Positions 7,543 to 16,193 of a DNA stretch of 51,957 nt are shown in pieces; the stretch's first letter is position 1; each line of letters opens with the position of its first letter. The notes under the pieces are model-generated. The model was not told the DNA's origin. It saw only the letters and a program-made list of their open reading frames with translations, and ran no database searches. The stretch lies in contig JAITTG010000097.1 of the NCBI GenBank assembly GCA_031287095.1, positions 1-51,957 on the forward strand, written 5' to 3'. The position numbers were made by a program, and so were the translations under genes. This stretch comes from Candidatus Parendomicrobium reticulitermitis. GTDB lineage: Bacteria; Elusimicrobiota; Endomicrobiia; Endomicrobiales; Endomicrobiaceae.

Positions 7543-7708
7543 TATCGGAGACGCCGATTAACTCGTTTGCGAAAATTTTTGAGAATTTTTTCGTCAGGCG
7601 GGGCGTCGGTTTCCTCAAATACCCATCCATATTTGAAGGGTCTGACAACGAAGCATGGCGAAAAAATAGCAAAAGATTACAAATTCGAGTTAATCAGCGT
7701 TTCCTATA
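7543..7708. mobile_element. MITE-like element with about 19-23 bp terminal inverted repeats
   Basis: GGAGACGCCGATTAACTCG (7547-7565) and the reverse complement of 7686-7704 (GGAAACGCTGATTAACTCG) match at 17 of 19 positions; pairing extends by TAT on each side. The 120 bases between contain further self-complementary segments but no ORF. The right end supplies the stop codon (TGA) of the neighbouring lipoprotein gene. No transposase is present, so it would be a non-autonomous element or a long RNA hairpin. Confidence 0.5.
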
Positions 7709-8737
7709 GTCCATCAAAGTTCTTGCATCTATATAATATTTTTGCATACGGCTAAATTCTTTAGCGATGGCGACGCGGGTCTTTTCTGCAAATTTTGAAC
7801 TTTTTGAATCTCGAGTTACTCTTGCAAGCAATTCGCCCATCATTTTGAGCGCTTCGTTTAAATCGCCCAAAATTTCTGTCAGAAGCGCGGCATTATATCC
7901 TGCGGCATAATTGCTCGTTTTTTTATAAACAGTATTGTAAATTTGTAAGGCGGCTGCATAATTTTTAGCATCTATAAGTTTTAGCGCGTCTTTCATTGAT
8001 GGATCTTTTTTCTTCATTGTATCATCCATCAATTTGCGTTTTTCAATGTCTGTCCAAGGGACGAGTTCGCGATACATTTTTGATAATTGTTCTTTGACAA
8101 TACTAACGCCCATATCTTCCGCGCTTATAAGTCTGCGGGCGCTATCTTCCCTAGCGCTTTTATACCCTGATTTCTTTACCGTATATAAAATTTCTCTATT
8201 TTTTGCTCTTATAAAACGATAATTGAAGTCTAAACGGACATCCCTTGAGTCATATCTTGTAGTCACTTTTTTATATGACCCATCGGACTGCTTTTCATTA
8301 GTAGTTGTTTCATGGGTATTTACAGTACTTTCTATATTGCTTAATTCGCCGACAATAAAAACATCGACAAATTTATAATAATCTTGCGTATCGACGCCGA
8401 CAAGAGATTCTGAGTCTATCAAGGCATAAACTCCCGTATTGATAATCGCAGATGACATTTCCTCAACAATAGCCTTTCTAATAAGTTTTGTACCTACTCC
8501 CTCATGATGAGAAACCGAGCTACGGTCTCCCCAAAAAAGAAACCCGAGTATATTGGAAATAATCATAGGATCATATCCCGTCTTAGTAAAATCTTCAAAC
8601 GGAATTACGGCAACCTTTTTAACTCCCCGCATATCCGCAATAGGCGGATGCTCAACGCTTACTTTTATGGTAGTAGCGCAAGAAGAAAATGTAAAACCAA
8701 GAAAAAATAAAATCAAAATTTTATAGATGATTTTCAT
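7694..8737 (-). CDS. Putative CsgG-like outer-envelope lipoprotein with TPR-like tail
   Basis: The 347-residue protein starts with a lipoprotein signal peptide ending in FSSC (lipobox, Cys19). Residues 35-200 resemble the CsgG/GNA1162 type of fold: VKKVAVIPFEDF near 39-50, KAIVEEMSSAIINTGVYALID near 88-108 and a beta-rich core. From about 250 on there is a helical repeat (DAKNYAAALQIYNTVYKKT, AGYNAALLTEILGDLNEALK) like a tetratricopeptide unit. The protein probably sits at the inner face of an outer membrane and aids assembly or secretion; the exact role is unknown. The last codons and the stop lie in the terminal repeat of the MITE-like element, so the C-terminus may have been rewritten. Confidence 0.6.
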   Translation of the reverse strand: MKIIYKILILFFLGFTFSSCATTIKVSVEHPPIADMRGVKKVAVIPFEDFTKTGYDPMIISNILGFLFWGDRSSVSHHEGVGTKLIRKAIVEEMSSAIINTGVYALIDSESLVGVDTQDYYKFVDVFIVGELSNIESTVNTHETTTNEKQSDGSYKKVTTRYDSRDVRLDFNYRFIRAKNREILYTVKKSGYKSAREDSARRLISAEDMGVSIVKEQLSKMYRELVPWTDIEKRKLMDDTMKKKDPSMKDALKLIDAKNYAAALQIYNTVYKKTSNYAAGYNAALLTEILGDLNEALKMMGELLARVTRDSKSSKFAEKTRVAIAKEFSRMQKYYIDARTLMDYRKR

Positions 8738-8859
8738 TATTTTCCCATTCCTTTTTAATCGAATGTTTTAATCTTATCATAAAACTTGCTCATATAGAAA
8801 TTATAAATCTGCAATTAAAATCAAATAAGAAATAGGCAATTGCCGCTATATGGACAAAA

Positions 8860-8893
8860 AAGACGCGCCTTTTTAGAGGCGCGTCTTTTTTAT
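8860..8893 (-). terminator. Strong bidirectional terminator
   Basis: AAAAAGACGCGCC-TTTTTAGA-GGCGCGTCTTTTTT forms a 10-base GC-rich stem with A and T tails. It lies just beyond the DUF3089 gene stop and serves that gene. The rest of 8738-8924 carries the lipoprotein gene's ribosome-binding site (AAAGGA) and no other gene. Confidence 0.85.
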
Positions 8894-8924
8894 TTTATAT
8901 TGTATGTCTATTTAAAAATGCTTA

Positions 8925-9962
8925 TTATTTGTATCGTTTCGTATATTGTTTTATTCTATGGACGGCATTTTCTTGTAGATTATAATAGTAGAGCGGGATG
9001 TCGTTTTCGTGAAATACGCCTAAAGGAAAATATGCTCTTGAGGCTTTGGGAGAACTGAATTTTTCTCTATCAACCGTTGAGCAAATAATAACGCCTCTTT
9101 TATTATCTATTTTTGCGTCGGCAAGATGAGAGACTACTTCAAAAGAGCCGTCTGCGTTGGCTATTATTGAGCCGAGATTTTGGCTTGCCGGGGCAGTTTC
9201 TTGCGTAGTTTTCCAACTAATTGGATTGATAGTAACAGCATTGGGTATAGACATTGTGTTTACGCCGTCCACTACCGGCGCCTCTGTATTATAAGATATT
9301 ACTACGCCTATATCGTCTGCGTTTTGGGCGGGTTTGACATGAGGATTTTGGACATAATCTTCTTTTCTCATTGGAACGCCTATGGCATAAGCGGCGACCA
9401 TCCTTTTATAGACTTCGGGATGGGCTTTCATATAGTCAAATAGAATCTCTCTTATCATAATAGAGCCTTGCGAATGTCCCGCTAAAATGAAAGGTCTGCC
9501 TTGATTGTAATGCTTTATATAATAGTCAAAAGCGGCAATGATGTCAGTTTTTGGGACGCCTTGGAAATATTTTAGCGCCCCCAAAATGCCTTCCGCGCCT
9601 TTTGTATGCTTGAAAGCAAAGGAAGCGTCCAATTGCCTATAATATGGAGCATAAATAGCGCCAGCTTGCCAAAAAGCAGAGGCGCGCGTGTGTAAATAGT
9701 ATTTAGCCCATTTGCGCATTTCTGCATTATTTATATCCGCTATCGGATATCCGCCATTAGCCCGCCAAGAAGTAGGATAAATAAAGAAAATGTCCGCTGT
9801 TGTTGAAATTGTCTTGGGTAGCGCGAGCCAATTGTCTGCTTTGGAATAATCCATAGCGATGATTTTATCGCCGCCTATTGGAATGCTGAAAGTTTCAGCC
9901 GCTCTGACAAACATCGCCCAAAAAAATAAAACCAATACAATAAAAACGAATTTGTTTAACAT
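8925..9962 (-). CDS. DUF3089 family secreted alpha/beta hydrolase-like protein
   Basis: The 345-residue protein has a signal peptide (MLNKFVFIVLVLFFWAMFVRA; cleavage near AA-ET) and a DUF3089 (PF11288) body. Conserved blocks are DIFFIYPTSW near 58-67, YAPYYRQ near 104-110 and FILAGHSQGS near 158-167. The last is a GHSQG nucleophile elbow with a catalytic serine, as in lipases and esterases. It probably acts in the periplasm or outside the cell on an unknown ester or lipid. The AGGAGG ribosome-binding site is close to the ATG. It has its own terminator and no operon partners. Confidence 0.8.
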   Translation of the reverse strand: MLNKFVFIVLVLFFWAMFVRAAETFSIPIGGDKIIAMDYSKADNWLALPKTISTTADIFFIYPTSWRANGGYPIADINNAEMRKWAKYYLHTRASAFWQAGAIYAPYYRQLDASFAFKHTKGAEGILGALKYFQGVPKTDIIAAFDYYIKHYNQGRPFILAGHSQGSIMIREILFDYMKAHPEVYKRMVAAYAIGVPMRKEDYVQNPHVKPAQNADDIGVVISYNTEAPVVDGVNTMSIPNAVTINPISWKTTQETAPASQNLGSIIANADGSFEVVSHLADAKIDNKRGVIICSTVDREKFSSPKASRAYFPLGVFHENDIPLYYYNLQENAVHRIKQYTKRYK

Positions 9963-10070
9963 TTGCTCCTCCTTTGCAACCGACTTGTTATTTATAGCAT
10001 TTTCCTATTTTAACTTGAAATAGTCCTCCCTATATTTTTTAACATAACTCGTTGAATAATCATTGCCAAA

Positions 10071-10160
10071 TCATTTAAAAATGCCCCTGAAAACAAAATG
10101 ATAACAACAGATTTCTAGTAAGTTTCGCAAGTTTCAGAAATGCAAGTAACGCAAAACGAC
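10071..10160 (+). repeat. Dispersed repeat G, copy 2
   Basis: This matches 6790-6878 in inverted orientation, beginning TCATTTAAAAATGCCCC. It fills part of the 359-base gap between the DUF3089 gene and the first ATPase. Confidence 0.6.
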
Positions 10161-10264
10161 AAAACTAACGCTGTTTCTTTTGTCTTTGCTTTTGCCGTCT
10201 ATTCTCCTTTCTCTTCATCGTTTTGTCGTTCGTTGACAAAAGCATTTTGATTGTAGTAGTATGG

Positions 10265-10297
10265 TTGCAAATCCAAAGTTTAGTTTTGGATTTGCAA
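10265..10297 (+). promoter_or_regulatory. 13-bp perfect inverted repeat ahead of the ATPase gene
   Basis: TTGCAAATCCAAA (10265-10277) and TTTGGATTTGCAA (10285-10297) are perfectly complementary with a 7-base spacer. They lie 25 bases before the ATG and just before the ribosome-binding site GGGGGG. It could be an operator or an mRNA hairpin limiting translation. Confidence 0.6.
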
Positions 10298-10321
10298 TGT
10301 TGACTATGGGGGGTAAATAAG

Positions 10322-11485
10322 ATGTATTTAAAACGAGGTATAGAAAAACAGATAGCGGCTTCAATAAAAAATTTTCCCGTCACTGCAATAACTGGTCCGC
10401 GCCAATGCGGAAAATCAACTCTTGCAAAGCATTTAATGCAAGAATTTAAAAATACTATTTATCTTGATTTGGAAAGACCTCGCGATTTGGCTAAGTTAAA
10501 CGACGCCGAATTATTTTTAACGGCAAATAAAAATAGTCTGATCTGTATTGATGAAATACAGAGAAAACCTGAGATTTTCCCGCTAATTCGTTCTTTGGTT
10601 GACGAGTGGGATAGAAACGGTTGTTTTATAATATTGGGGTCGGCTTCAAGGGATTTGCTTAAACAATCTTCGGAAACTTTGGCGGGGCGCATATCATATA
10701 AAAGGCTGACGCCGTTTTTGTTTGACGAGTTAAATAATATCTCCATAGAAAAATATATATCTTGCGGGGCATTTCCAAAAAGCATACTGTCTAAAAGTTA
10801 TGAAACTTCTTTTGAATGGAGAGAGAATTTTATAACTACATTTTTAGAAAGAGACTTATTGCAATGGCAGTATTTTACTCCAACAACAATGCAGAAACTT
10901 TGGAAAATGTTGGCTTTTACCAATGGTCAGACTGCAAATTATTCTCAACTTGCAGGCTCTTTAGGAATTAGCGATACTTCGGTTAAAAATTATATAGATT
11001 TATTATCAAGCGCATATATGATTGAAGTAACGCCTCCGTATTTTTCAAACTTGGGCAAAAGACTTGTAAAAGCGCCAAAAATTTATATTTCGGACGCCGG
11101 CATAACTGCGGCGCTGCTCAATGTTTCGTCTTTTAGCCAATTGGCGGGGCATCCTTCTATCGGGGCTATATGGGAAAGCGTTGTTCTTGCAAATATTAAA
11201 GGATGGTATCCGAATGCGCAGGTTTATCATTATAGGACATCGTCTCAATCTGAAATGGATTTTGTGATTGAAATTAAAGGTAAAATTTTTGCCGTTGAAT
11301 GCAAGGCAAGCCATTCTCCGATATTATCAAAAGGCAGTTATTTTGCAATAGAAGATATCAAACCGCTTAAAACTTTTGTCGCCATCCCATTTGAAGATAA
11401 TTGGAATATAAAAGAAAATATAAAAGTAGTTTCTTTGACAAATTTAAAAAAAGAGTTTGCGCAGGCGCTGTCTGCTGATTTATGA
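10322..11485 (+). CDS. AAA ATPase with DUF4143 C-terminal domain (first of three)
   Basis: The 387-residue protein belongs to the COG1373 family. It has Walker A GPRQCGKST at 25-33, Walker B LICIDEIQRKPE near 73-84 and a sensor-type GSASRDLL near 102-109. A winged-helix-like segment follows. The C-terminal DUF4143 part contains a nuclease-like core (MDFVIEIKGKIFAVECKAS; ExK near 316-318). These abundant proteins are often linked to toxin-antitoxin or defence behaviour but have no settled function. Preceded by a strong inverted repeat. Not in an operon. Confidence 0.88.
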   Translation: MYLKRGIEKQIAASIKNFPVTAITGPRQCGKSTLAKHLMQEFKNTIYLDLERPRDLAKLNDAELFLTANKNSLICIDEIQRKPEIFPLIRSLVDEWDRNGCFIILGSASRDLLKQSSETLAGRISYKRLTPFLFDELNNISIEKYISCGAFPKSILSKSYETSFEWRENFITTFLERDLLQWQYFTPTTMQKLWKMLAFTNGQTANYSQLAGSLGISDTSVKNYIDLLSSAYMIEVTPPYFSNLGKRLVKAPKIYISDAGITAALLNVSSFSQLAGHPSIGAIWESVVLANIKGWYPNAQVYHYRTSSQSEMDFVIEIKGKIFAVECKASHSPILSKGSYFAIEDIKPLKTFVAIPFEDNWNIKENIKVVSLTNLKKEFAQALSADL

Positions 11486-11909
11486 AATATCTGTCATTAC
11501 GGCAATATGCAGGCTCAACTCCGTTGCATAGTCCATTTAAAAGTTCATTATTGCCGAATGTCCTTGTCGAGAATCCATTTTCCAATTCGTCATTCCCGAA
11601 TGCATCTATCGGGAATCCACTTTTAGCAGACAATCATTGTCATTCAATCGCTTTGCGGTTAAACTTGGATTCCCGACAAAGGCGCTCGGGAATGACGGCA
11701 AGAGGCAAAACTGCCTCGTTATTTGTAGGTTTGGGTTTTGTCATTGCATACATGACCAATGTTTATGTCGTCAATTGCGGGCTTGTTTGTGTTGTTGCGG
11801 GCTTGACCCGCAATCTCCGTCGTTTTCTTTTTTCCATTATCCTCAATCGTCTCCTAAACTCCATCATCGCCGAAAAAAGCGTCATTCCCGAGCGTTTCTG
11901 TTGGGAACG
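11486..11909. repeat. Cluster of ATTCCCGA...TCGGGAAT palindromes
   Basis: Imperfect palindromes of the type GTCATTCCCGA...TCGGGAATCC occur near 11590-11622, 11667-11698 and 11881-11915, with a GCGGGCTTGACCCGC copy at 11795-11818. The same motif is at 51457-51484. ORFs crossing this region are made entirely of repeat translation (DSRQRRSGMTA, CGLDPQSP) and are not real genes. Confidence 0.6.
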
Positions 11910-12140
11910 GGAATCCGCTTTCGCCATTGTTTTTTTAACTTGGATTCCCATAACAACTTTCGGCAATGACGGACAAAATGTTTTTACCATCTTTTCAAGC
12001 AGACTGACGACAATTTTCTTAACAAATTAGCAACGCTTTCCACAATGACAAGCCCGCTTTCGCGCAGACGGGCTCTGTTTGCGCATAATGACAATACCTA
12101 CATTCTTATATTCTTTGTATATCAGTTATGCAAGAGGTCT
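11910..12140 (-). repeat. Long dispersed repeat (about 230 bp), copy B
   Basis: Read on the minus strand from 12140: AGACCTCTTGCATAACTGAT, then a shared 40-base block, a variable hairpin, GTTGCTAATTTG, GTCAGTCTGCTTGAAAA and CCGTCATTGCCGAAAGTTGT. The copy at 17266-17510 has the same blocks in the same order, with a different hairpin in the middle. Both begin with AGACC, which resembles some IS5-type ends, but there is no transposase. Confidence 0.7.
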
Positions 12141-12409
12141 AATAAACGCCGATTAATTTTCCGCGTAATGCGGCGCGATATTTGAGATGGGCAGACACAT
12201 GGGTCTGCCCCTACGGATATGACTTTTGAAATTATTTTGATGATTTGTTTTAGAATTAAATTTATGAGCGATACTTGTATTGTTTCTCTATTTGTTAAAC
12301 TTGCGGGGGGGGGGGGGGGTGTAGTATCGGAGATAAAAAATGGAAAATGATTATTCACAAATACAAAATTTGGGTCGTTTATGTTGATTTGGGGTTGGTT
12401 GTTTATCAT
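12122..12409 (-). CDS. Small ORF containing a 15-base poly(G)/poly(C) tract
   Basis: The 95-residue ORF begins MINNQPQININDPNFVFVN after an AAAGGAG ribosome-binding site. In it lies an uninterrupted run of 15 G (12305-12319; C on the coding strand) read as five prolines. Only the present tract length keeps the frame open: both other frames stop within 15-20 bases. The C-terminal half is built of dispersed repeats (VGADPCVCP palindrome, then the AGACC repeat end), so the product may be meaningless. No known family was recognised. It could be a phase-variable short peptide or a decayed gene. Confidence 0.3.
   Translation of the reverse strand: MINNQPQININDPNFVFVNNHFPFFISDTTPPPPPASLTNRETIQVSLINLILKQIIKIISKVISVGADPCVCPSQISRRITRKINRRLLDLLHN
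12188..12214. repeat. Palindrome GGGCAGACACATGGGTCTGCCCCTAC
   Basis: Inverted copy of the 755-783 element, inside the small ORF at 12122-12409. Confidence 0.75.
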
Positions 12410-12450
12410 AATTTGCTTAATCTCCTTTTGAAGTTTAATATATTGATTTG

Positions 12451-12475
12451 AGACGCGCGTATAGCGCGTCTCTAC
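12451..12475. repeat. Palindrome AGACGCGC...GCGCGTCTCTAC
   Basis: One of four copies of this element (see 2227-2251). It lies directly downstream of the DUF2442 gene, where its hairpin could act as a transcript end. Confidence 0.8.
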
Positions 12476-12484
12476 AAAATCTAT

Positions 12485-12730
12485 TTATATAACACTGCTC
12501 ATTTCATACAATTCGTGCGGAGCAATGTCTTGACCATTTGCCCACTTTATACCTGCGCCATTGGGCAATGAACGCGCAGTTTTAAAATATCTTTCATCTC
12601 TTAATTGCTCATACCAAGAACCGCTTATATATGGCGCAACATCAAAGATTCTTGTTTCGCCCGTATCATAAAACAATTTCAATTTATAAGATGAAAGGGG
12701 TTCAACTTGTAAAATTTTAGGCTGCAACAT
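12485..12730 (-). CDS. DUF2442 family small protein
   Basis: The 81-residue protein matches the DUF2442 layout: VEPLSSYKLKLFYDTGETRIFDV near 9-31, then a short strand and IKWANGQDIAPHELYE near 61-76. It follows the DUF4160 gene by 10 bases and has its own ribosome-binding site (ATAGGAG). DUF4160/DUF2442 pairs are common in bacterial genomes and are often suspected to be toxin-antitoxin modules. The function is unproven. Confidence 0.82.
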   Translation of the reverse strand: MLQPKILQVEPLSSYKLKLFYDTGETRIFDVAPYISGSWYEQLRDERYFKTARSLPNGAGIKWANGQDIAPHELYEMSSVI

Positions 12731-12740
12731 ATAACTGCTC

Positions 12741-13007
12741 CTATTTTAAGGGGTCTATTTTAAAATATTGCTCTCCATTGGATAACAATTTCCAATTAAC
12801 CGATAAATCTTCTTTATGAGTTTCAAGCCAAGCAAGAAGCAATTTCATTTTTGCCTGCGCAATATTACCTTCAAGGAGTTCTCCCTCAAGACTAACTACC
12901 GCTTCATCTCCAGAATATTCAGCATGAACATAAGGCTTATTATGTTTGGCTGTATTTTCTTTATACATTCTAACGATAATTCCATAAAACATTGAGATTA
13001 TAGGCAT
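12741..13007 (-). CDS. DUF4160 family small protein
   Basis: The 88-residue protein begins MPIISMFYGIIVRMY, the hallmark of DUF4160, followed by YVHAEYSGDEAVVSLEG near 26-42. Its ATG follows an AGAGGA site at good distance. It is the first gene of a two-gene unit with the DUF2442 gene. In other genomes the pair is a candidate toxin-antitoxin system. That remains an inference here. Confidence 0.82.
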   Translation of the reverse strand: MPIISMFYGIIVRMYKENTAKHNKPYVHAEYSGDEAVVSLEGELLEGNIAQAKMKLLLAWLETHKEDLSVNWKLLSNGEQYFKIDPLK

Positions 13008-13235
13008 TGCATCCTCTTTTATCTAATACTTTTTTGTTTTGGATTGACGAGATAATATCAAAAAGCGGTTTAAAAGACAACGGCGGCGCGGCGGCGATTG
13101 CTTCTGCTAATTATGAGTATTCAAGAGAGACGACTTGAAACGAAGCGCCTTATATGTTATATATTTCTAATATAATGCGTTAGATAATCATAAAGTTATA
13201 TGTTAGATTTGCAAGAAATATATAGCGGAGGATTT

Positions 13236-14480
13236 ATGAAAAACTTTATTGAAAGGAAACTTGTTAAAAATGTAAGCGGGGGTTTAGAAGATATTGAAGC
13301 GGTTTTTATAAATGGACCGCGCCAATCTGGAAAAAGCGCTTTTGCGGAAAATTTTGGGAACAATTATCAAAGCGTCTACTATATCACCTATGACGATGTT
13401 TCTGTGAGATATTCTGAAATAAATTCTCCAGGTCAAACATTTGCAAGTATTGAAGAAGGTCTGATAATTCTTGACGAAATTCAATATGTGCCCAATTCTT
13501 TTTTATCAATAAAAAACAAAATAGACGATATTAGACGCAAAAAGCAAAAAGTTAAATTTTTATTGACAGGTTCTGCCGATATTATGCTTTTGCCAAAACT
13601 TACAAACGCTCTTGTCGGCAGAATGTATTGCCAAACTATGCTGCCTTTTTCCGCCGCTGAAATTTTAAACGCCGCGGGAACATTTATTGACAAAATGTTT
13701 AAAGGCGGAGTTGATATAACTAAAAGATATTCAAAAGTTGATATTGCAAAAATTATTTCTAAAGCCACTTTTCCGAAATTATCTTTAGAAATCAAAAATA
13801 AAGCCCAGTGGTGCGGCAATTATATTTCTGCTTTGATTGAAAGAGATATTAGAGCGCTGTCCGACATTGATAAAATAGAGATTCTTACTCAACTGCTTTT
13901 TATTCTTGCTAACCGAGTTGGAAATCTTATAAATGATGCGGACATTGCTATCGCCGTAAAACTTTCTCAACCGACTGTCAAAAGGCATAGAGCTTTGTTA
14001 AACGGCGTATTTTTAACATTTCTACTAAATCCATGGTTTAAAAAATTGGAAAAACGCTTTATAAAAACGCCCAAAATTTATTTTCATGACGCTATGCTTT
14101 TATGCCGCATTCTTGGATTTGCCCCAGACGAAATTGAAAAGCAAAGACCTGAAATTTTTGGTTTTATTCTTGAAAATTTTGTTGCAACGGAATTAAACAA
14201 ACAACTCGCTCTTATGAATGAGGCAAAACTATATTTTTTTAGAACAAGCGACCAAAAAGAAATAGACTTTTTAGTAGAGAAACAAAACGGAGATTTGATT
14301 GCTATTGAAGTAAAAGCGGCAAACACTGTATTTCCAATAGATTTTAAACATATAAAATTCTTGCAAGAATCCCTTCCTGAAAATTTTATCAAAGGCATTG
14401 TGTTGTATCGCGGAGATAAGGCGCTCAAATTCGGAGATAATCTATATGCGCTTCCGATTTCTGCTTTGTGGGAATTGTAG
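13236..14480 (+). CDS. AAA ATPase with DUF4143 domain (second of three)
   Basis: The start is placed at 13236 because GCGGAGGA lies 4-5 bases upstream; an ATG 36 bases earlier has no such site. The 414-residue protein has Walker A GPRQSGKSAFAENF near 27-40, Walker B LIILDEIQYVPNSF near 75-88, GSADIM after strand 4, a winged-helix region (AVKLSQPTVKRHRALL) and a DUF4143/PD-(D/E)XK-like tail IDFLVEKQNGDLIAIEVKAA. It is more distant from the first copy at 10322 than a recent duplicate would be. Function unknown, as for the family. The 190 bases before it show no other gene. Confidence 0.87.
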   Translation: MKNFIERKLVKNVSGGLEDIEAVFINGPRQSGKSAFAENFGNNYQSVYYITYDDVSVRYSEINSPGQTFASIEEGLIILDEIQYVPNSFLSIKNKIDDIRRKKQKVKFLLTGSADIMLLPKLTNALVGRMYCQTMLPFSAAEILNAAGTFIDKMFKGGVDITKRYSKVDIAKIISKATFPKLSLEIKNKAQWCGNYISALIERDIRALSDIDKIEILTQLLFILANRVGNLINDADIAIAVKLSQPTVKRHRALLNGVFLTFLLNPWFKKLEKRFIKTPKIYFHDAMLLCRILGFAPDEIEKQRPEIFGFILENFVATELNKQLALMNEAKLYFFRTSDQKEIDFLVEKQNGDLIAIEVKAANTVFPIDFKHIKFLQESLPENFIKGIVLYRGDKALKFGDNLYALPISALWEL

Positions 14481-14532
14481 CAGGGAAAGAAGAAGAAAAG
14501 GAAGCAAGAATTTTAGCATGAGAAGAGAAGTT

Positions 14533-15294
14533 TCACTTTGCGCCGCCCTTACTCCTCAAAAGATGAGGAAAACACATTTTTGCAATCGCTTTAAAAAGTA
14601 AATCTATTATCAACCCCAAAATACCGATTGCTATTATGCCTGCAAAAACTATGTCTGATCGCATAAAACTTTCGGCATTTCTTATCATATAGCCCATACC
14701 GCTGGCGGCGGCTAACATTTCCGCGCCGATTAAGGCTCTAAAACTATATCCCATGCCAAGCTGCATTCCCGTAAAAATTACTGGAAATGCGCAGGGACGG
14801 CTGATATGCCAAAAGATTTTTATTTTTGAGAATTTAAAAGATTTGCCTACTTCTATCAGTTTTTTGTCCACGCTTTCCACAGCATTAGCGCAATTCATAA
14901 AAATTGGAAAAAAAGCGGCTGTTATAATAAGAGCGATTTTGCTCGCTTCTCCTATGCCGAAAACCAAAATTAAGACAGACAAAAAAGCAAGCGGCGGAAT
15001 GTGGCGGATAAATTCTAGAGCGGGATATAAATAAGTTTGCAAAGATTTGATATTGCCGTATAAAATTCCCAAAGGCGCGGCAATCATAAAAGAAATCGCA
15101 AAACCTATAAAGATGCGGCTAATACTTGCAAAGATATTTGCAAAAATCGTCCCATCGCCGATTGAAGAAATAAGATAAGCGAAAACCGCAGACGGAGGCG
15201 GCAGCAAATAAAGATTGACCAAATTAAATTGCGTCAAGACTTGCCATAAAAGCAAAATTATAATGGGAAAAATTAAAGGCTTGATGAATTTCAT
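14533..15294 (-). CDS. ABC transporter permease, SsuC/TauC-like, orphan
   Basis: The 253-residue inner-membrane protein has six hydrophobic segments. The BPD_transp_1 coupling motif is EVGKSFKFSKIKIFWHISRP at about 147-166, with the typical proline-rich lead-in LPPPSAVFAYL near 31-41. It resembles permeases for alkanesulfonates, taurine, nitrate or thiamine precursors. Neither the ATPase nor the binding protein is adjacent, so it is either an orphan that shares subunits encoded elsewhere or the remnant of an operon. The substrate cannot be assigned. Confidence 0.85.
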   Translation of the reverse strand: MKFIKPLIFPIIILLLWQVLTQFNLVNLYLLPPPSAVFAYLISSIGDGTIFANIFASISRIFIGFAISFMIAAPLGILYGNIKSLQTYLYPALEFIRHIPPLAFLSVLILVFGIGEASKIALIITAAFFPIFMNCANAVESVDKKLIEVGKSFKFSKIKIFWHISRPCAFPVIFTGMQLGMGYSFRALIGAEMLAAASGMGYMIRNAESFMRSDIVFAGIIAIGILGLIIDLLFKAIAKMCFPHLLRSKGGAK

Positions 15295-15330
15295 AGTTCT
15301 TTTATTTTACCATTTGTTAATATGAGCGCA

Positions 15331-15370
15331 AAAAAGCCACGCTGAGTTTTTAGAACTCGGCGCGGCTTTA
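15331..15370 (-). terminator. Hairpin with T-tail on the minus strand
   Basis: AAGCCACGCTGAGTT and AACTCGGCGCGGCTT pair with two mismatches. On the minus strand the stem ends in TTTTTT. It would stop transcription entering the permease gene from the right. Confidence 0.65.
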
Positions 15371-15380
15371 AGGAAATATA

Positions 15381-15500
15381 GGATAAAATTCTATTTCAAT
15401 GCCTTTAATGGCTAACAACAAAGGCTTGAAGAACGGCATTTTATGGATTCGGCAACTTTGCGCACAATGTCCATCTATTTTTATGTGCGGTTGTGCAAAG
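15381..15500 (-). repeat. Dispersed repeat E (about 120 bp)
   Basis: Bases 15381-15500 match 51593-51707 over most of their length, for example GATAAAATTCTATTTCAAT at one end. A short piece with ATAAAAATAGA...ACATTG also recurs at 16710-16735. A small ORF read through it on the minus strand is made of repeat sequence. Confidence 0.6.
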
Positions 15501-15516
15501 AAGCAATTTTGTGCAG

Positions 15517-15672
15517 ACAGGCGGGGTTGAAACCCGCCCCTACAAGGGTTTTGGATTTGCCGCCTTTTCTCTTTTCTAATTGTCGGTCGATTTTGTCGTT
15601 CGTCGTTTATTCTTGCCATTCCCGTTTGGGTTCACTGCTCGTCCAGCGGGCAGGTTTTCAACCCACCCGCTA
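15517..15672. repeat. GTTGAAACCCGCCCCTACAAG palindromes and related segments
   Basis: GGCGGGGTTGAAACCCGCC (about 15520-15538) and GCGGGCAGGTTTTCAACCC (about 15648-15666) are palindromic. The first, with its tail, resembles 2427-2450 and 18593-18640. The gap 15295-16193 is otherwise AT-rich. A hairpin TCAGCA-TTT-TGCTGA near 15960 is followed by a T-run. No gene was recognised. Confidence 0.5.
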
Positions 15673-16193
15673 TTACAAAATACAAAAAATAAACGGGAAG
15701 ATATTGCCGCGCGCTCTACCTAAAATTTGCATTTCTACATGTTTTTTGATATTATTCGCTCATTCCAAATAGGAAAGTCAAGGAAATAAAGAAATCTTTA
15801 AATGATAAACAGTGATTTTTTATTTTCAACAATGTCCTATACGATGCCGCATAGTGGCGCGCGAATGCCTATATTTTTGCATTTAGATAAATTTTTACCC
15901 CAAACCTTAAACATACTGAAAAATCAAGCAGTTTTTTATTATACACAAAAATGGCTTTCAGCATTTTGCTGATAGATTTTTTTGTTTTTGGGAATCTCTC
16001 TGTTAATATAAAATTCTTTATTCCCCTTTTTTCTTCTTCCATAGGAGAAGGGTAAGAAAAAAAGAGACAAATTGAGGTGTAAGAAGGACGCAAGGAGAAT
16101 GTTAAGACTCAAAGATTTTAAATCGGTTTGATATTTTCCGATTTAATAATCTGTCGTTAGAATTAAATATCAAATAACAAAAAGGAGAAACAA

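Noticed and set aside
11482-12030. A 182-codon ORF after the first ATPase gene
   Set aside because: It is made of translated palindromic repeats (DSRQRRSGMT, CGL-type segments) and a long dispersed repeat; no ribosome-binding site.
13200-13235. Upstream ATG for the second ATPase
   Set aside because: The second ATG at 13236 has GCGGAGGA at proper distance and matches the usual N-terminus.
15368-15772. Overlapping ORFs of 83 and 109 codons on opposite strands
   Set aside because: Both are read through dispersed repeats shared with 51593-51707 and 2427-2450; no family and no start signals.
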